Shown here: positions 50,132-59,043 of the stretch, piece by piece
Numbering within the stretch: position 1 is the stretch's first letter
How the letters are laid out: each line of letters starts with the position of its first letter
DNA from: Streptomyces sp. ISL-10
Lineage (GTDB): Bacteria > Actinomycetota > Actinomycetes > Streptomycetales > Streptomycetaceae
Assembly (NCBI RefSeq): GCF_018614575.1
Contig: NZ_JAGGOJ010000047.1
Span: forward strand, 1-64,000
Length of the DNA: 64,000 nt
Direction of reading: 5' to 3'
Position numbers and translations under genes: made by a program
Notes under the pieces: model-generated
Seen by the model: the letters and a program-made list of their open reading frames with translations, nothing else
Told to the model about the DNA's origin: nothing
The model's database searches: none

Positions 50132-51592
50132 GTGACCGTGACAGGCGCTGTGCTCGCCGTCGATCAAGGCACGTCCGGGACGAAGGCGCTGGTCGTCTGC
50201 CCGGAGCGGGGCGTCATCGGCAGCGGCTTCGCGCCGGTCGCGCCCCGGTACGGCCCCGGCGGCCGCGTCGAGGTGGACCCCCGCGAACTGCTCTCCTCCG
50301 TCGTCGACGCCGGACGCCAGGCACTCGCCCGGGCCGGTGAACCGGTCATGGCCGTCGGCCTCGCCAACCAGGGCGAGACCGTCCTCGCGTGGGATCCCGC
50401 CGACGGCGAACCGCTCACCGAGGCGATCGTCTGGCAGGACCGGCGAGCCGCCCCGTTCTGCACCGAACTGGCACCCCACGCCGATGAGTTGAGACAGCTG
50501 ACCGGACTGCCTCTCGACCCCTACTTCGCCGCTGCGAAAATGGCGTGGATCCGCCGCGAGCTCACCCGCGACGGTGTCGTCACCACCAGCGACTCATGGC
50601 TGGTGCACCGGCTCACCGGAGCGTTCGTCACCGACGCCGCCACCGCGGGCCGCACCCAGCTCCTCGACCTCGACAGCACCGACTGGTCGCCGCGCGCCCT
50701 CGACATCTTCGGCCTCACCGGCGAACGGCTCCCCGAGGTCGTCGACGCCGACGGCCCGGTCGGGGTCACCACCGCGTTCGGCCCGGGTGTGGCACTCACC
50801 GGCCTGCTCGTCGACCAGCAGGCCGCCCTCCTCGCCCAGAGCGTCACCGAACCGGGCACCGCCAAGTGCACCTTCGGCACCGGCGCGTTCCTGCTGGCGC
50901 AGACGGGACCGACGCCCCGGCGCGCCACGACCGGCCTCGTCAGCTGTGTCGCCTGGCGGCTCGGCGGCAGCACCAGCTACTGCCTCGACGGCCAGGTGTA
51001 CACGGCGGCGTCCGCCGTGCGCTGGCTCACCGACCTGGGTGTCATCTCCGGCGCGGCCGACCTCGACCCGGTCGGCTCCGCCGTCCCCGACAGCGGCGGC
51101 GTCACCTTCGTGCCCGCACTCGCCGGACTGGCCGCGCCGTGGTGGCGCGGCGATCTGCGCGGCTCGGTCACCGGACTCGGCCTCGACACCGGCCCCGGGC
51201 ACCTCGTGCGCGCACTGTGCGAGGGCATCGCCGCCCAGGTGGCCGGGCTCACGGACGCGGTGGCCGCCGACCTCGGCAGCCCTGTCACCTCGCTGCGGGT
51301 GGACGGCGGGCTCACCCGCTCCGCGCTGCTGATGCAGACCCAGGCCGACCTGCTGCAACGTCCCGTCGAGGTGTCGGCGTTGCCCGACGCGACCGCGCTC
51401 GGCGTCGCCGCTGTGGCCCGGCTCGGCACGGATCCGGGACTGACACTGCGGCAGGCCGTTCCGGAGTGGGCGCCGTCCGCCGTGTACGAGCCGCGGATCG
51501 GCGCCGCCGAGGCCGCCGAACGGCTCGCGGGCTTCCGCGCCGAGGTGGACGCCCTGCTCGCGCGCTCGCCCGCGACGGCACCCGCCGCATGA
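50132..51592 (+). CDS. FGGY-family carbohydrate kinase, glycerol-kinase-like
   Basis: A 486-residue kinase. The phosphate-1 motif is LAVDQGTSGTKAL at residues 9-21, EAIVWQDRRAAPFC matches glycerol kinase, KCTFGTGAFLLAQTG is the phosphate-2 region, and RVDGGLTRSALLMQTQADLL the adenosine motif. It phosphorylates glycerol or a related polyol. The start GTG 50132 (GTG 50138 also possible) has AGAACG upstream. The gene overlaps the following flavoprotein by ATGA, and the pair resembles a kinase plus glycerol-3-phosphate dehydrogenase module. Confidence 0.88.
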   Translation: MTVTGAVLAVDQGTSGTKALVVCPERGVIGSGFAPVAPRYGPGGRVEVDPRELLSSVVDAGRQALARAGEPVMAVGLANQGETVLAWDPADGEPLTEAIVWQDRRAAPFCTELAPHADELRQLTGLPLDPYFAAAKMAWIRRELTRDGVVTTSDSWLVHRLTGAFVTDAATAGRTQLLDLDSTDWSPRALDIFGLTGERLPEVVDADGPVGVTTAFGPGVALTGLLVDQQAALLAQSVTEPGTAKCTFGTGAFLLAQTGPTPRRATTGLVSCVAWRLGGSTSYCLDGQVYTAASAVRWLTDLGVISGAADLDPVGSAVPDSGGVTFVPALAGLAAPWWRGDLRGSVTGLGLDTGPGHLVRALCEGIAAQVAGLTDAVAADLGSPVTSLRVDGGLTRSALLMQTQADLLQRPVEVSALPDATALGVAAVARLGTDPGLTLRQAVPEWAPSAVYEPRIGAAEAAERLAGFRAEVDALLARSPATAPAA

Positions 51593-53013
51593 CGGTCACC
51601 ACCCGCGGCGCACTGCCCGGCGACGTCCATGACGTGGTCGTCGTGGGCGCCGGGGTCGTCGGCACGGCCATCGCCCGTGAACTGGCCCGGTACGCGCTGC
51701 GTACCGCACTGGTGGACGCGAGCGACGACGTCGGCAACGGCACCTCCAAGGCCAACACCGCGATTCTCCATACCGGTTTCGACGCCGTCCCCGGTTCCCT
51801 CGAGGCCCGGCTCGTACGCGAGGGACAGCACCGCCTGTCCGCCTACGCCGCCGAGAGCGGCATCCCTGTCGAGCCCGTCGGCGCGCTCCTGGTCGCCTGG
51901 GACGAGGAGCAGCTCGCCGCCCTGCCCCGGCTCGCCGAGAAGGCCGTACGCAACGGCTGCCACGACACCCGCCTGCTGGACGCCGCCGCGACGTACCGCA
52001 GTGAACCGCGGCTCGGCCCCGGCGCCCTCGGCGCCCTGGAGGTCCCCGGCGAGTCGATCATCTGTCCCTGGACCACGACACTCGCCTACGCGACCCAGGC
52101 CGTACACGCGGGAGTCGGGCTCCACCTCAACTGCCGGGTCCGGTCCGTCACCGACGGCTCGTGTCACGAACTGTCCACCGAACGCGGCCCGTTACGCACC
52201 CGCTACCTCGTCAACGCGGCCGGGCTGCACGCCGACGAGCTGGACCGGCGGCTCGGCCACGACGACTTCACCGTCACCCCGCGCCGCGGCCAGCTGATCG
52301 TCTACGACAAACTCGCCCGCCCCCTCGTCCGCCACATCCTGCTGCCCGTGCCCACGGCACTCGGCAAGGGCGTCCTCGTCGCACCGACCGTGTACGGCAA
52401 CGTCCTGCTCGGCCCCACCGCCGAGGACCTCGACGACAAGCGGGCGACGGGCTCCACGGCGCAGGGCCTCGACCTGCTGCGCGCGAAGGGCCGGCGCATC
52501 CTGCCGGACCTCGTCGACGAGGAGGTCACCGCGGTCTACGCCGGACTGCGCGCCGCCACCGAGCACGAGGACTACCGCATCCACTCACGCCCCGGGCAGC
52601 GGTACGTCACCGTCGGCGGCATCCGCTCCACCGGCCTGACGGCCTCCATGGCCATCGCCGCACACGTCGTCGGACTGCTCCGCGACGCCGGACTCGACCT
52701 CGGGCCCGTGCGGCCCCTGGACCCCGTGCGCATGCCCAACATCGGGGAGGCGTCCCTGCGCCCGTACCAGCGCGCGGACCTGATCGCCGCCGACCCCGAG
52801 TACGGCACGGTCGTGTGCCACTGCGAGCGCGTCACCCGTGGCGAGATCCGCGACGCCCTCGCCGCCACCGTCCCCCCGGCATCACTCGACGGACTGCGGC
52901 GCCGCACCCGCGCCCGCGGCGGCCGCTGCCAGGGCTTCTCCTGCGGGGCCGCCGTCCGCGCCCTGTTCGACGCCCACCGCACCCCCGACGCCACGGGCGG
53001 AGCCGCCCGATGA
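51589..53013 (+). CDS. GlpA-like FAD-dependent dehydrogenase with C-terminal [2Fe-2S] BFD domain
   Basis: A 474-residue flavoprotein. The FAD loop is VVVGAGVVGTAIARELARY (residues 17-35), and GTSKANTAILHTGFDA and YLVNAAGLHADELD are typical of GlpA/DAO-type dehydrogenases. The C-terminal 65 residues have Cys410-His-Cys412 and Cys447-x4-Cys452, the four cysteines of a BFD [2Fe-2S] domain. It should oxidise glycerol 3-phosphate or a related phosphorylated or free polyol. It overlaps both neighbours by ATGA, so kinase and the two flavoproteins are coexpressed. No GlpC-like iron-sulfur subunit is present. Confidence 0.85.
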   Translation: MTVTTRGALPGDVHDVVVVGAGVVGTAIARELARYALRTALVDASDDVGNGTSKANTAILHTGFDAVPGSLEARLVREGQHRLSAYAAESGIPVEPVGALLVAWDEEQLAALPRLAEKAVRNGCHDTRLLDAAATYRSEPRLGPGALGALEVPGESIICPWTTTLAYATQAVHAGVGLHLNCRVRSVTDGSCHELSTERGPLRTRYLVNAAGLHADELDRRLGHDDFTVTPRRGQLIVYDKLARPLVRHILLPVPTALGKGVLVAPTVYGNVLLGPTAEDLDDKRATGSTAQGLDLLRAKGRRILPDLVDEEVTAVYAGLRAATEHEDYRIHSRPGQRYVTVGGIRSTGLTASMAIAAHVVGLLRDAGLDLGPVRPLDPVRMPNIGEASLRPYQRADLIAADPEYGTVVCHCERVTRGEIRDALAATVPPASLDGLRRRTRARGGRCQGFSCGAAVRALFDAHRTPDATGGAAR

Positions 53014-54248
53014 GCCGCCGTGAACGGACCGTCGACGTCCTGGTCGTCGGCGCGGGCCCAGCCGGACTCGCCGCGGCCGCGCGGCTCGCCGCCCACGGCG
53101 CGGGCCGCGTCGAGGCCGTCGAACGCGAGGAACATCCCGGAGGCGCCCCCCGCCACTGCCCCCACCGGGGCTTCGGCCCGCGCCACCGGCCGGTCGGAGG
53201 AGCCTCCTACGCCTGTGGTCTCGCCGACGCCGCGACAGCGGCCGGGGCCGTCCTGCGCACCTCCGCCACCGTCACGGACTGGGCAGGTCCGCGCACACTC
53301 GACCTCACGACGCCCACCGGCCTGGAACGCGTCACCGCGCGGGCCGTCGTCCTCGCCACCGGGGCCCGCGAACGTCCCCGCAGCGCCCGCCTGATCCCCG
53401 GCACCCGGCCAGACGGCGTACTCACCACCGGTGAACTCCAGCAGTCCGTGCACCGCTACCGGCGCCGCGTCGGCAACCGCGCCGTCGTCGTCGGCTCCGA
53501 CCCCGTCGCACTGACCGCCGTCCGCACCCTGCGGATGTCCGGCACCCACGTCGTCGCGCTGGTCACCGACCGGGCGCACGGCCCGTTGCAGTCGCCGCGC
53601 CATCGCGTCCCGGTCGTCACCGGCACCACGGTGGCCGAGCTGACCGGCCACGCCCGGCTCACCGGCGTACGGCTCCTCGGCCCGGACGGCGCCCTGCGGC
53701 TCGTCGCCTGCGACACGGTGGTCCTGACGGGCGACTGGATCCCCGATCACGAACTGGCCAGGCGCGGCGGCGTGCCGCTCGCCCCCGCCACCCGGGGCCC
53801 GGCCGTAGACACCGCCCTGCGCACCGAGCGGCCCGGCGTCTTCGCCGCCGGCAACCTGCTGCGCGGCGTCGAGCCCGCCGCCACGGCCGCCGCCGAGGGA
53901 CGGCACGCAGCCACGGCCGTGCTGCGGTTCCTCAGCGGTGACACACCCTGGCCCGATGCCGGCCCGCCCGTCCTGTGCGAGGCACCGCTGCTGTGGATCA
54001 CCCCGAACCTCGTCACCGCCGACGGCCGGCCGCCCCCTCACGACCGCTTCCTGGTGCGCACCGCCGAACGGCTGCCCCGCGCGGTCCTCGTCGTCGAACA
54101 GGACGGGCGGCTGCTGGACCGGCAGCCGCTGCCCGGCACCGCCGTGCCCGGCCGCGCGATCGGGCTGCGGGCGGGCTGGCTCACCGAGGCCGACCGCGAC
54201 GGCGGCGCGGTGAGGGTCAGCGCCATGTCCGATTTCCGCCAGCCGTAG
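53010..54248 (+). CDS. GlpB/HcnB-like FAD/NAD(P)-dependent oxidoreductase
   Basis: A 412-residue two-dinucleotide-fold flavoprotein. The first loop is VLVVGAGPAGLAAAARLA, then AVVLATGAREPP-like ATGARERPRSARLIPGTR, the second loop NRAVVVGSDPVALTAVRTLR, and RPGVFAAGNLLRGVEPAA (FAD-binding GD/GN motif). It resembles the small electron-transfer subunits of HcnB, octopine oxidase and sarcosine oxidase alpha families, usually partners of a GlpA/HcnC-type subunit. Here the partner is the preceding gene, with overlap ATGA. It likely passes electrons onward through the BFD iron-sulfur centre of its partner. Confidence 0.82.
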   Translation: MSRRERTVDVLVVGAGPAGLAAAARLAAHGAGRVEAVEREEHPGGAPRHCPHRGFGPRHRPVGGASYACGLADAATAAGAVLRTSATVTDWAGPRTLDLTTPTGLERVTARAVVLATGARERPRSARLIPGTRPDGVLTTGELQQSVHRYRRRVGNRAVVVGSDPVALTAVRTLRMSGTHVVALVTDRAHGPLQSPRHRVPVVTGTTVAELTGHARLTGVRLLGPDGALRLVACDTVVLTGDWIPDHELARRGGVPLAPATRGPAVDTALRTERPGVFAAGNLLRGVEPAATAAAEGRHAATAVLRFLSGDTPWPDAGPPVLCEAPLLWITPNLVTADGRPPPHDRFLVRTAERLPRAVLVVEQDGRLLDRQPLPGTAVPGRAIGLRAGWLTEADRDGGAVRVSAMSDFRQP

Positions 54249-54274
54249 GCCGGGGAGCCACTGATACTGGCCGT

Positions 54275-55714
54275 ATGACCCTCGACGGCAGCCGCACCGG
54301 GCATCCCGCGGAGCGGACCTATGACATCCGGATGGAGGACAGCAGGTACCAGGCGGTGAGCAGCCGTGACGCCCGCTTCGACGGTGTCTTCTTCTTCGCC
54401 GTCTCGACGACCGGCATCTACTGCCGCCCCAGCTGTCCCGCGGTCACGCCCAAACGCCGTAACGTCTCCTTCTTCCGGACCGCCGCCGCCGCCCAGCGCG
54501 CCGGATACCGGGCCTGCCGCCGCTGTCGCCCCGACGCCGTGCCCGGCTCCGCCGAGTGGAACGTCCGCGCGGACGTCGTCGGCCGCGCCATGCGGCTCAT
54601 CGGCGACGGCGTCGTGGACCGCGAGGGCGTCGCCGGACTCGCCGCCCGGCTCGGCTACAGCGCCCGCCAGGTCCAGCGCCAGCTCAACGCCGAACTGGGC
54701 GCAGGCCCCATCGCTCTGGCCCGCGCCCAGCGCGGCCACACCGCGCGCGTCCTGCTCCAGACGACCACGCTGCAGGCCGCGGAGATCGCGTTCGCGGCCG
54801 GGTTCGCGAGCGTGCGGCAGTTCAACGACACCATCCGCGAGATCTACGCCGCGACCCCGAGCGAACTGCGCTCCCGACGCCCCGGCCGGACCCTCGCGCC
54901 GGGCAGCGGCGCGGGCGTCCCGCTGCGGCTCGCTCACCGGGGCCCGTACGCCGCCGAGGACCTGTTCGACCACCTGGCCGCCCGGGCGATCCCCGGTGTC
55001 GAGGAGGTCGTCGGCACGAACGGCTCCCGCACCTACCGGCGCACCCTGCGCCTGCCCGGCGGTCCCTCCGTCGCGGAGGTGTCCGAACGGCCGGGTCGGG
55101 GAGGCTGGTTGGAGTGCCGCCTGCACCTCGCCGACCTGCGCGACCTGACCACCGCGGCGCAGCGCGTGCGCCGCCTGTTCGACCTGGACGCCGATCCGTG
55201 CGCGGTCGGCGAACGCCTCGGTGCCGACCCGGTCCTCGCCCCGCTGGTCGCGGCCCGGCCCGGGCTGCGCGTCCCCGGCACACCGGACCCGCACGAGGCC
55301 GCGCTCCGTACTGTCGCCGCTGGTTCCGCCGCGGGTCTGGTGGTGGCGTACGGCGAGCGGCTGTGCGTCCCCAGCGGAGGACTGACCCATCTCTTCCCCC
55401 GCGCCGAGAGGCTCACCGAGGCGGGACCGCCCGCCTTGCGCGCCCTGGCCGGCGCCCTCGCCTCCGGCGACCTCGTGCTCGACCCGGGCGCGGACCGCGA
55501 GGAGACCGAGCGCCGCCTGCTCGCCCTCCCCGGCATCGACGCCACGGCGGCGGCCCGCATCCGCACCCATGCCCTGGGCGATCCGGACGTCCTGCTGCCG
55601 GACACCCCGGCAGTCCCGCCCGGTGCCGACCCGGACCGCTGGCGCCCGTGGAGGTCGTACGCGATGCGGTACCTCGCGCTGCGCCGTCCCGCCCAGGCGG
55701 TCGCGGCCGGCTGA
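54275..55714 (+). CDS. Ada-AlkA fusion: methyl-phosphotriester sensor, AraC HTH and DNA-3-methyladenine glycosylase
   Basis: A 479-residue protein from ATG 54275 (ATG 54332 is an equally good start, giving 460 residues). The Ada zinc domain has Cys50, Cys54, Cys81 and Cys84 (IYCRPSC, RACRRC). AraC-type helices follow (LAARLGYSARQVQRQLNAEL, AGFASVRQFNDTIREIY). The C-terminal AlkA part has the helix-hairpin-helix LLALPGIDATAAARIRTHAL. The usual catalytic-Asp motif (T/S-D-L-G/A) reads LPDTPAV here, so the catalytic Asp may be shifted or lost. It repairs, or senses, DNA alkylation. It stands alone. Confidence 0.88.
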   Translation: MTLDGSRTGHPAERTYDIRMEDSRYQAVSSRDARFDGVFFFAVSTTGIYCRPSCPAVTPKRRNVSFFRTAAAAQRAGYRACRRCRPDAVPGSAEWNVRADVVGRAMRLIGDGVVDREGVAGLAARLGYSARQVQRQLNAELGAGPIALARAQRGHTARVLLQTTTLQAAEIAFAAGFASVRQFNDTIREIYAATPSELRSRRPGRTLAPGSGAGVPLRLAHRGPYAAEDLFDHLAARAIPGVEEVVGTNGSRTYRRTLRLPGGPSVAEVSERPGRGGWLECRLHLADLRDLTTAAQRVRRLFDLDADPCAVGERLGADPVLAPLVAARPGLRVPGTPDPHEAALRTVAAGSAAGLVVAYGERLCVPSGGLTHLFPRAERLTEAGPPALRALAGALASGDLVLDPGADREETERRLLALPGIDATAAARIRTHALGDPDVLLPDTPAVPPGADPDRWRPWRSYAMRYLALRRPAQAVAAG

Positions 55715-55945
55715 CGCGCCGAACGGGAGCTGTGCCCGAAGAGGTGAACGAGCCCGCGGCAGCCCGGTGTTGAGCGCAGCCAGGCTCCGCCGTGGGCGTG
55801 CGGCCCGGCACCGGCCGCGGACCGTGCTGTCACCCGTTCGGTTCAGCAACGCAGCGACCCGGGACCTCGGCGGGCCCAGAGTGGATGACGTCGCCCATGT
55901 CAGTCGCCCATGTCGGTCCCCATGTCATCCGCACCGGGAGCAGCC

Positions 55946-56512
55946 ATGACCTCGTTCAACCGCCGTGACGTCGGACTCTTCGTCCTGCGCGTCGGCACCG
56001 GAGCCGTACTCGCCGCCCACGGCGCGCAGAAGCTCTTCGGCTGGTTCGGGGGAGGCGGCCTGGAGGGCACCACCAAGGGAATGGAGGCGATGGGCTTCCA
56101 CCCGCCCAAGGGGAGCGCACTGGCCGCGGGTCTCGCCGAGACGGGCGGAGGCGTGCTGCTGGCCCTGGGTCTCGCCACCCCGGCCGCCGGCGCCGCCGCG
56201 GCGGGGAACATGGCCGGAGCCGTCTCCGTGCACGCGCCGGCGGGCTTCTTCGCGCAGTCGGGCGGTTTCGAGTACCCGGCGTTCCTCGGATTCACCGCGG
56301 CGAGCATCGGTGTCGCGGGCCCCGGCCGCTATTCCCTCGACCATGTCACGGGCCACCGCTTCGACCGGCCGTGGACGGTCGCCGCCGCTTTCCTCGCCAG
56401 CGCGCTCGCGGCGGCCGCCGTCGTCGGCAAGCGAGCCAAGGACCAGGCGGAGGCTGTGGCGGAGGCGTTTGCGGACCCGGACGCGGACGACGAGGACCCC
56501 TACGACGAATGA
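55946..56512 (+). CDS. DoxX-family membrane protein
   Basis: A 188-residue protein with four hydrophobic helices. VGLFVLRVGTGAVLAAHGAQ followed by KLFGWFGGGGLEGT is the DoxX N-terminus, and LAETGGGVLLALGLATP the second helix. The C-terminus is acidic (PDADDEDPYDE). ATG 55946 has GGGAG five bases before it. DoxX proteins are linked to redox and thiol homeostasis in some actinobacteria, but their biochemical role is unclear. Its stop codon lies inside a 17-base tandem repeat. Confidence 0.88.
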   Translation: MTSFNRRDVGLFVLRVGTGAVLAAHGAQKLFGWFGGGGLEGTTKGMEAMGFHPPKGSALAAGLAETGGGVLLALGLATPAAGAAAAGNMAGAVSVHAPAGFFAQSGGFEYPAFLGFTAASIGVAGPGRYSLDHVTGHRFDRPWTVAAAFLASALAAAAVVGKRAKDQAEAVAEAFADPDADDEDPYDE

Positions 56513-56588
56513 ACCCTTACGACGAATGAACCCCGGCGACGAATGAACCCCGGCGACGGGTGAACCCCTGCGACGAGTGCACCGCCGC
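56504..56588. repeat. Five tandem copies of a 17-bp repeat at the doxX-like stop
   Basis: Units start at 56504, 56521, 56538, 56555 and 56572 with consensus GACGAATGAACCCCGGC. The first unit contains the last two codons and the TGA stop of the DoxX gene, and the TGA is repeated in each of the first four units. The period of 17 changes frame each time. Confidence 0.85.
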
Positions 56589-56611
56589 GTGTGGCCGTTG
56601 CGGCACGTCGC

Positions 56612-57736
56612 TCAGGACAGGCTCGCCACGACGTCCCGTACCCGCGCGGCCAGCCCGTCCGGCAGCGGGGCGTAGTGGATCCCCGCCAGGTGGTTCTGCC
56701 CCTCCTCGCTCGCGGTGTACGTGAGGAAGGACTTCAGGGCGGGGAGCGCCTCGGCCGGCGTGCCCTTGTCGCACACGACCTCGTAGGTGACCTGGACGAT
56801 CGGGTACGCCCCCGGGGCCCTGGTCGCGTAGTCGAACTCCAACGTCAGGTCCTTGACGCCTCCGCCACCCACCGCCGCGGCGGCGATACCGGCCGACGCC
56901 GCCTTCGCCGAGACGCCGACGGGCTCCGGCGCACCGGTGTCCAGCCGGACCGTGGGGATCTTCTCCGCCGCCGCGGAGGACAGCTCGAAGTACCCGATCG
57001 CGCCGTCCGTGCCGTACACGTGCGAAGCCACCCCGTCGGAGCCCGCCGCCGAGTGACCCCCCTTCGCCTGCCACGCCTTCTCCGCCTCGTAAGGCCACTG
57101 CGCGGGCGCCGCCGCGCCGAGATAGGCGTTGAAGTTCTGCGTCGTTCCCGATCCGTCGGAACGGTGCACGGCGCTGATCGGGGTCGAGGGCAGTTCGGCC
57201 CCGGGGTTCAGGCGGCGGATCGCGGGGGCGTCCCAGGTGGTGATCTCCGAGTCGAAGATCTTGGCGAGCGTCGGCGCGTCGAGGACCAGGTCGTCGACAC
57301 CGTCGAGGTTGTAGCCGATGGCTATGGGCCCGCCGACCATGGGCAGGTCGATGGCCCGGCTGCCCGGGCAGGACCGGCGCGAGGCCTCGACCTCGTCGGG
57401 CTTCAGCGCGCTGTCCGTGCCGGCGAGCACCGTGGCCCCGCGCAGGAACTGGGCGATGCCCCCGCCCGAGCCGATGGCCACGTAGCGGATCTGCACACCG
57501 GGGCACGCCTGCTGGTACTCGCGCATCCAGTGCTGCATCGCGTTCTGCTGCGCAGTGGAGCCCGACGCCGCCAGCTGTCCCTTTCGGGCGCAGGCGATGG
57601 TGCTCGGTGCCTTGTCGGCGGCCCGGTCGGTGTCACCGGCGGCGCCTGCACCGCACGCGGACAACGACGCGATGCCGGCCAAGGCCGCGACTGCCGCGCC
57701 GAGTTGACGAAGCCCGTTGATCCGTCGCTGCCGCAC
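56612..57736 (-). CDS. pstS: Phosphate ABC transporter substrate-binding lipoprotein (PstS)
   Basis: A 374-residue exported protein. The start GTG 57736 follows a GGAAGG site; a signal peptide and lipobox LSAC end the leader (VAALAGIASLSAC). LAASGSTAQQNAMQHWM is the first phosphate-binding segment (ASGSTA), then IGSGGGIAQFLRGA, FAGTDSAL-type VLAGTDSALKPDE, and SAVHRSDGSGTTQNFNAYL (the R-x-D-x-SGT phosphate loop). No pstC/A/B genes follow in the window, so it is a stand-alone copy. A weak direct repeat resembling a PHO box lies about 53 bases upstream of the start. Confidence 0.9.
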   Translation of the reverse strand: MRQRRINGLRQLGAAVAALAGIASLSACGAGAAGDTDRAADKAPSTIACARKGQLAASGSTAQQNAMQHWMREYQQACPGVQIRYVAIGSGGGIAQFLRGATVLAGTDSALKPDEVEASRRSCPGSRAIDLPMVGGPIAIGYNLDGVDDLVLDAPTLAKIFDSEITTWDAPAIRRLNPGAELPSTPISAVHRSDGSGTTQNFNAYLGAAAPAQWPYEAEKAWQAKGGHSAAGSDGVASHVYGTDGAIGYFELSSAAAEKIPTVRLDTGAPEPVGVSAKAASAGIAAAAVGGGGVKDLTLEFDYATRAPGAYPIVQVTYEVVCDKGTPAEALPALKSFLTYTASEEGQNHLAGIHYAPLPDGLAARVRDVVASLS

Positions 57737-58538
57737 CCGCGTTCCCTTCCTGAGCCGGAGACACCGATGCTGTCCGACGCCGATGCTTCTTTGGTGACGT
57801 GGAGACGAACAATGGGCGTCACCCAGGTGTTGATCACTCTCCGGATCCGCGTCGAGGGGAGTGCTCGGCCGGCCGCAGAGGTGATGCGGACCGTGCTCGG
57901 CACGGCGACCTGCGGGTGCGCGAGGTACGCCTTGTGCGTGCGGATGCACAGGCCGCGCAGCGTCCGGCGCGCCAGTCGCCGGCAGGCTCGCCAGGCCGCG
58001 CCCGCGCCCGCACCGCCCTGGAGCGCATCGGAGTCAGCCGGCTCACCCTCGCCCAGAACGTCAGCTTCTTCTGGGCGCGACGTGCGTCCTGTGGATGCGC
58101 AACCTCACCACCTGAACGAGGAATCCGGCAGTCCTCGCCCGGCCCCGGTCCGGGCGAGGGCACGCTGCGGACGTCTCGGTCGAGTCCCGAGTGCAGCCGC
58201 TGCGGCGCCCGCGCGGCCCCGCGCCCGGGCGCACGGTGCGCAGGCGTGGGCCGCTGCCTTCGACGGCAGCGACCCGACCGCTGTGAGGGCGTGGCGGCAG
58301 TGGCTCGCGAGCTCGACGGGCGATACGTCGTCGCGGAGGTCACCGTCTCCGCGACTTCCGTCAGCGGGCGCGGAGACGCTCGACAAGCCTTCCGTGCGCC
58401 GCCTGTACGGGCTCCCCGCGATGGACGAGGGCTGCGACCTCGCCGCCGCTCAGACGCCTACGGCCGCGGGCGTCTTCTCCGGCTCGGCGCGGGGCGTGGC
58501 CGATGACGATGACGTTCCCGATCCCGTCACCGTGTCGC
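57737..58538. other. 800-bp region without a recognisable gene
   Basis: Between the pstS start and the arsC stop, long G/C readings exist on both strands, but none gives a known fold or a clear start. The reading near 58020-58080 (ALERIGVSRLTLAQNVSFFW) looks coding-like but is not sustained. It holds the pstS promoter and probably decayed DNA at the edge of the arsenic island. Confidence 0.4.
57789..57810 (-). promoter_or_regulatory. Possible PHO box upstream of pstS
   Basis: On the minus strand two 11-base units read GTTCGTC-TCCA and CGTCACC-AAAG, each 5 of 7 to the GTTCACC consensus of Streptomyces PhoP direct repeats. The position, about 53 bases before the pstS start, is right, but the match is weak. 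Confidence 0.3.
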
Positions 58539-58952
58539 TCACGCGGTCTTCTCCGGCGCGATCTCCTCGATCAGGCCCTCGACCAGCTTCTTGATCTCGT
58601 CGCGGATGGGGCGGACGGCCTCGACGCCCTGGCCGGCCGGGTCCTCCAGCTGCCAGTCGAGGTAACGCTTGCCGGGGAAGACGGGGCAGGTGTCGCCGCA
58701 GCCCATCGTGATGCAGACGTCCGACTCCTTGACCGCGTCGACGGTGAGGATCTTCGGCGTCTCGGCGGAGATGTCGATGCCGACCTCGCGCATGGCCTCG
58801 ACAGCGGCGGGGTTCACGGCGTCGGCGGGCGCGGAGCCGGCCGAGCGGACCTCGACGCGGTCTCCGGCCAGGTGAGTCAGCCACGCGGCGGCCATCTGCG
58901 AGCGGCCTGCGTTGTGGACACAGACGAACAGCACGGAGGGCTTCTCGGACAT
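58539..58952 (-). CDS. arsC: Arsenate reductase, low-molecular-weight phosphatase type
   Basis: A 137-residue cytoplasmic reductase of the pI258/LMW-PTPase group. VLFVCVHNAGRSQMA holds the CX5R loop with nucleophile Cys11 and Arg17. Cys85 and Cys89 (GCGDTC) match the redox pair of the thioredoxin-coupled enzymes, and a third Cys80 is nearby. It reduces arsenate to arsenite for export by Acr3. ATG 58952 has AAGAGAG upstream. It is divergent from arsR across a 91-base promoter region. Confidence 0.93.
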   Translation of the reverse strand: MSEKPSVLFVCVHNAGRSQMAAAWLTHLAGDRVEVRSAGSAPADAVNPAAVEAMREVGIDISAETPKILTVDAVKESDVCITMGCGDTCPVFPGKRYLDWQLEDPAGQGVEAVRPIRDEIKKLVEGLIEEIAPEKTA

Positions 58953-59006
58953 CAGAGATCTCTCTTGTCTCACGAGGAAATCAGGTGCACGTGATGTCAG
59001 CACCTG

Positions 59007-59023
59007 GTGGTGTCAGCCACCAC
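59007..59023. promoter_or_regulatory. ArsR operator candidate
   Basis: GTGGTG-TCAGC-CACCAC is an inverted repeat in the arsC/arsR divergent region, flanked by TGTCAG and TGACAG sequences. It fits a shared ArsR site for both directions. Confidence 0.45.
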
Positions 59024-59043
59024 TGATGTGACAGTATCAGTCC

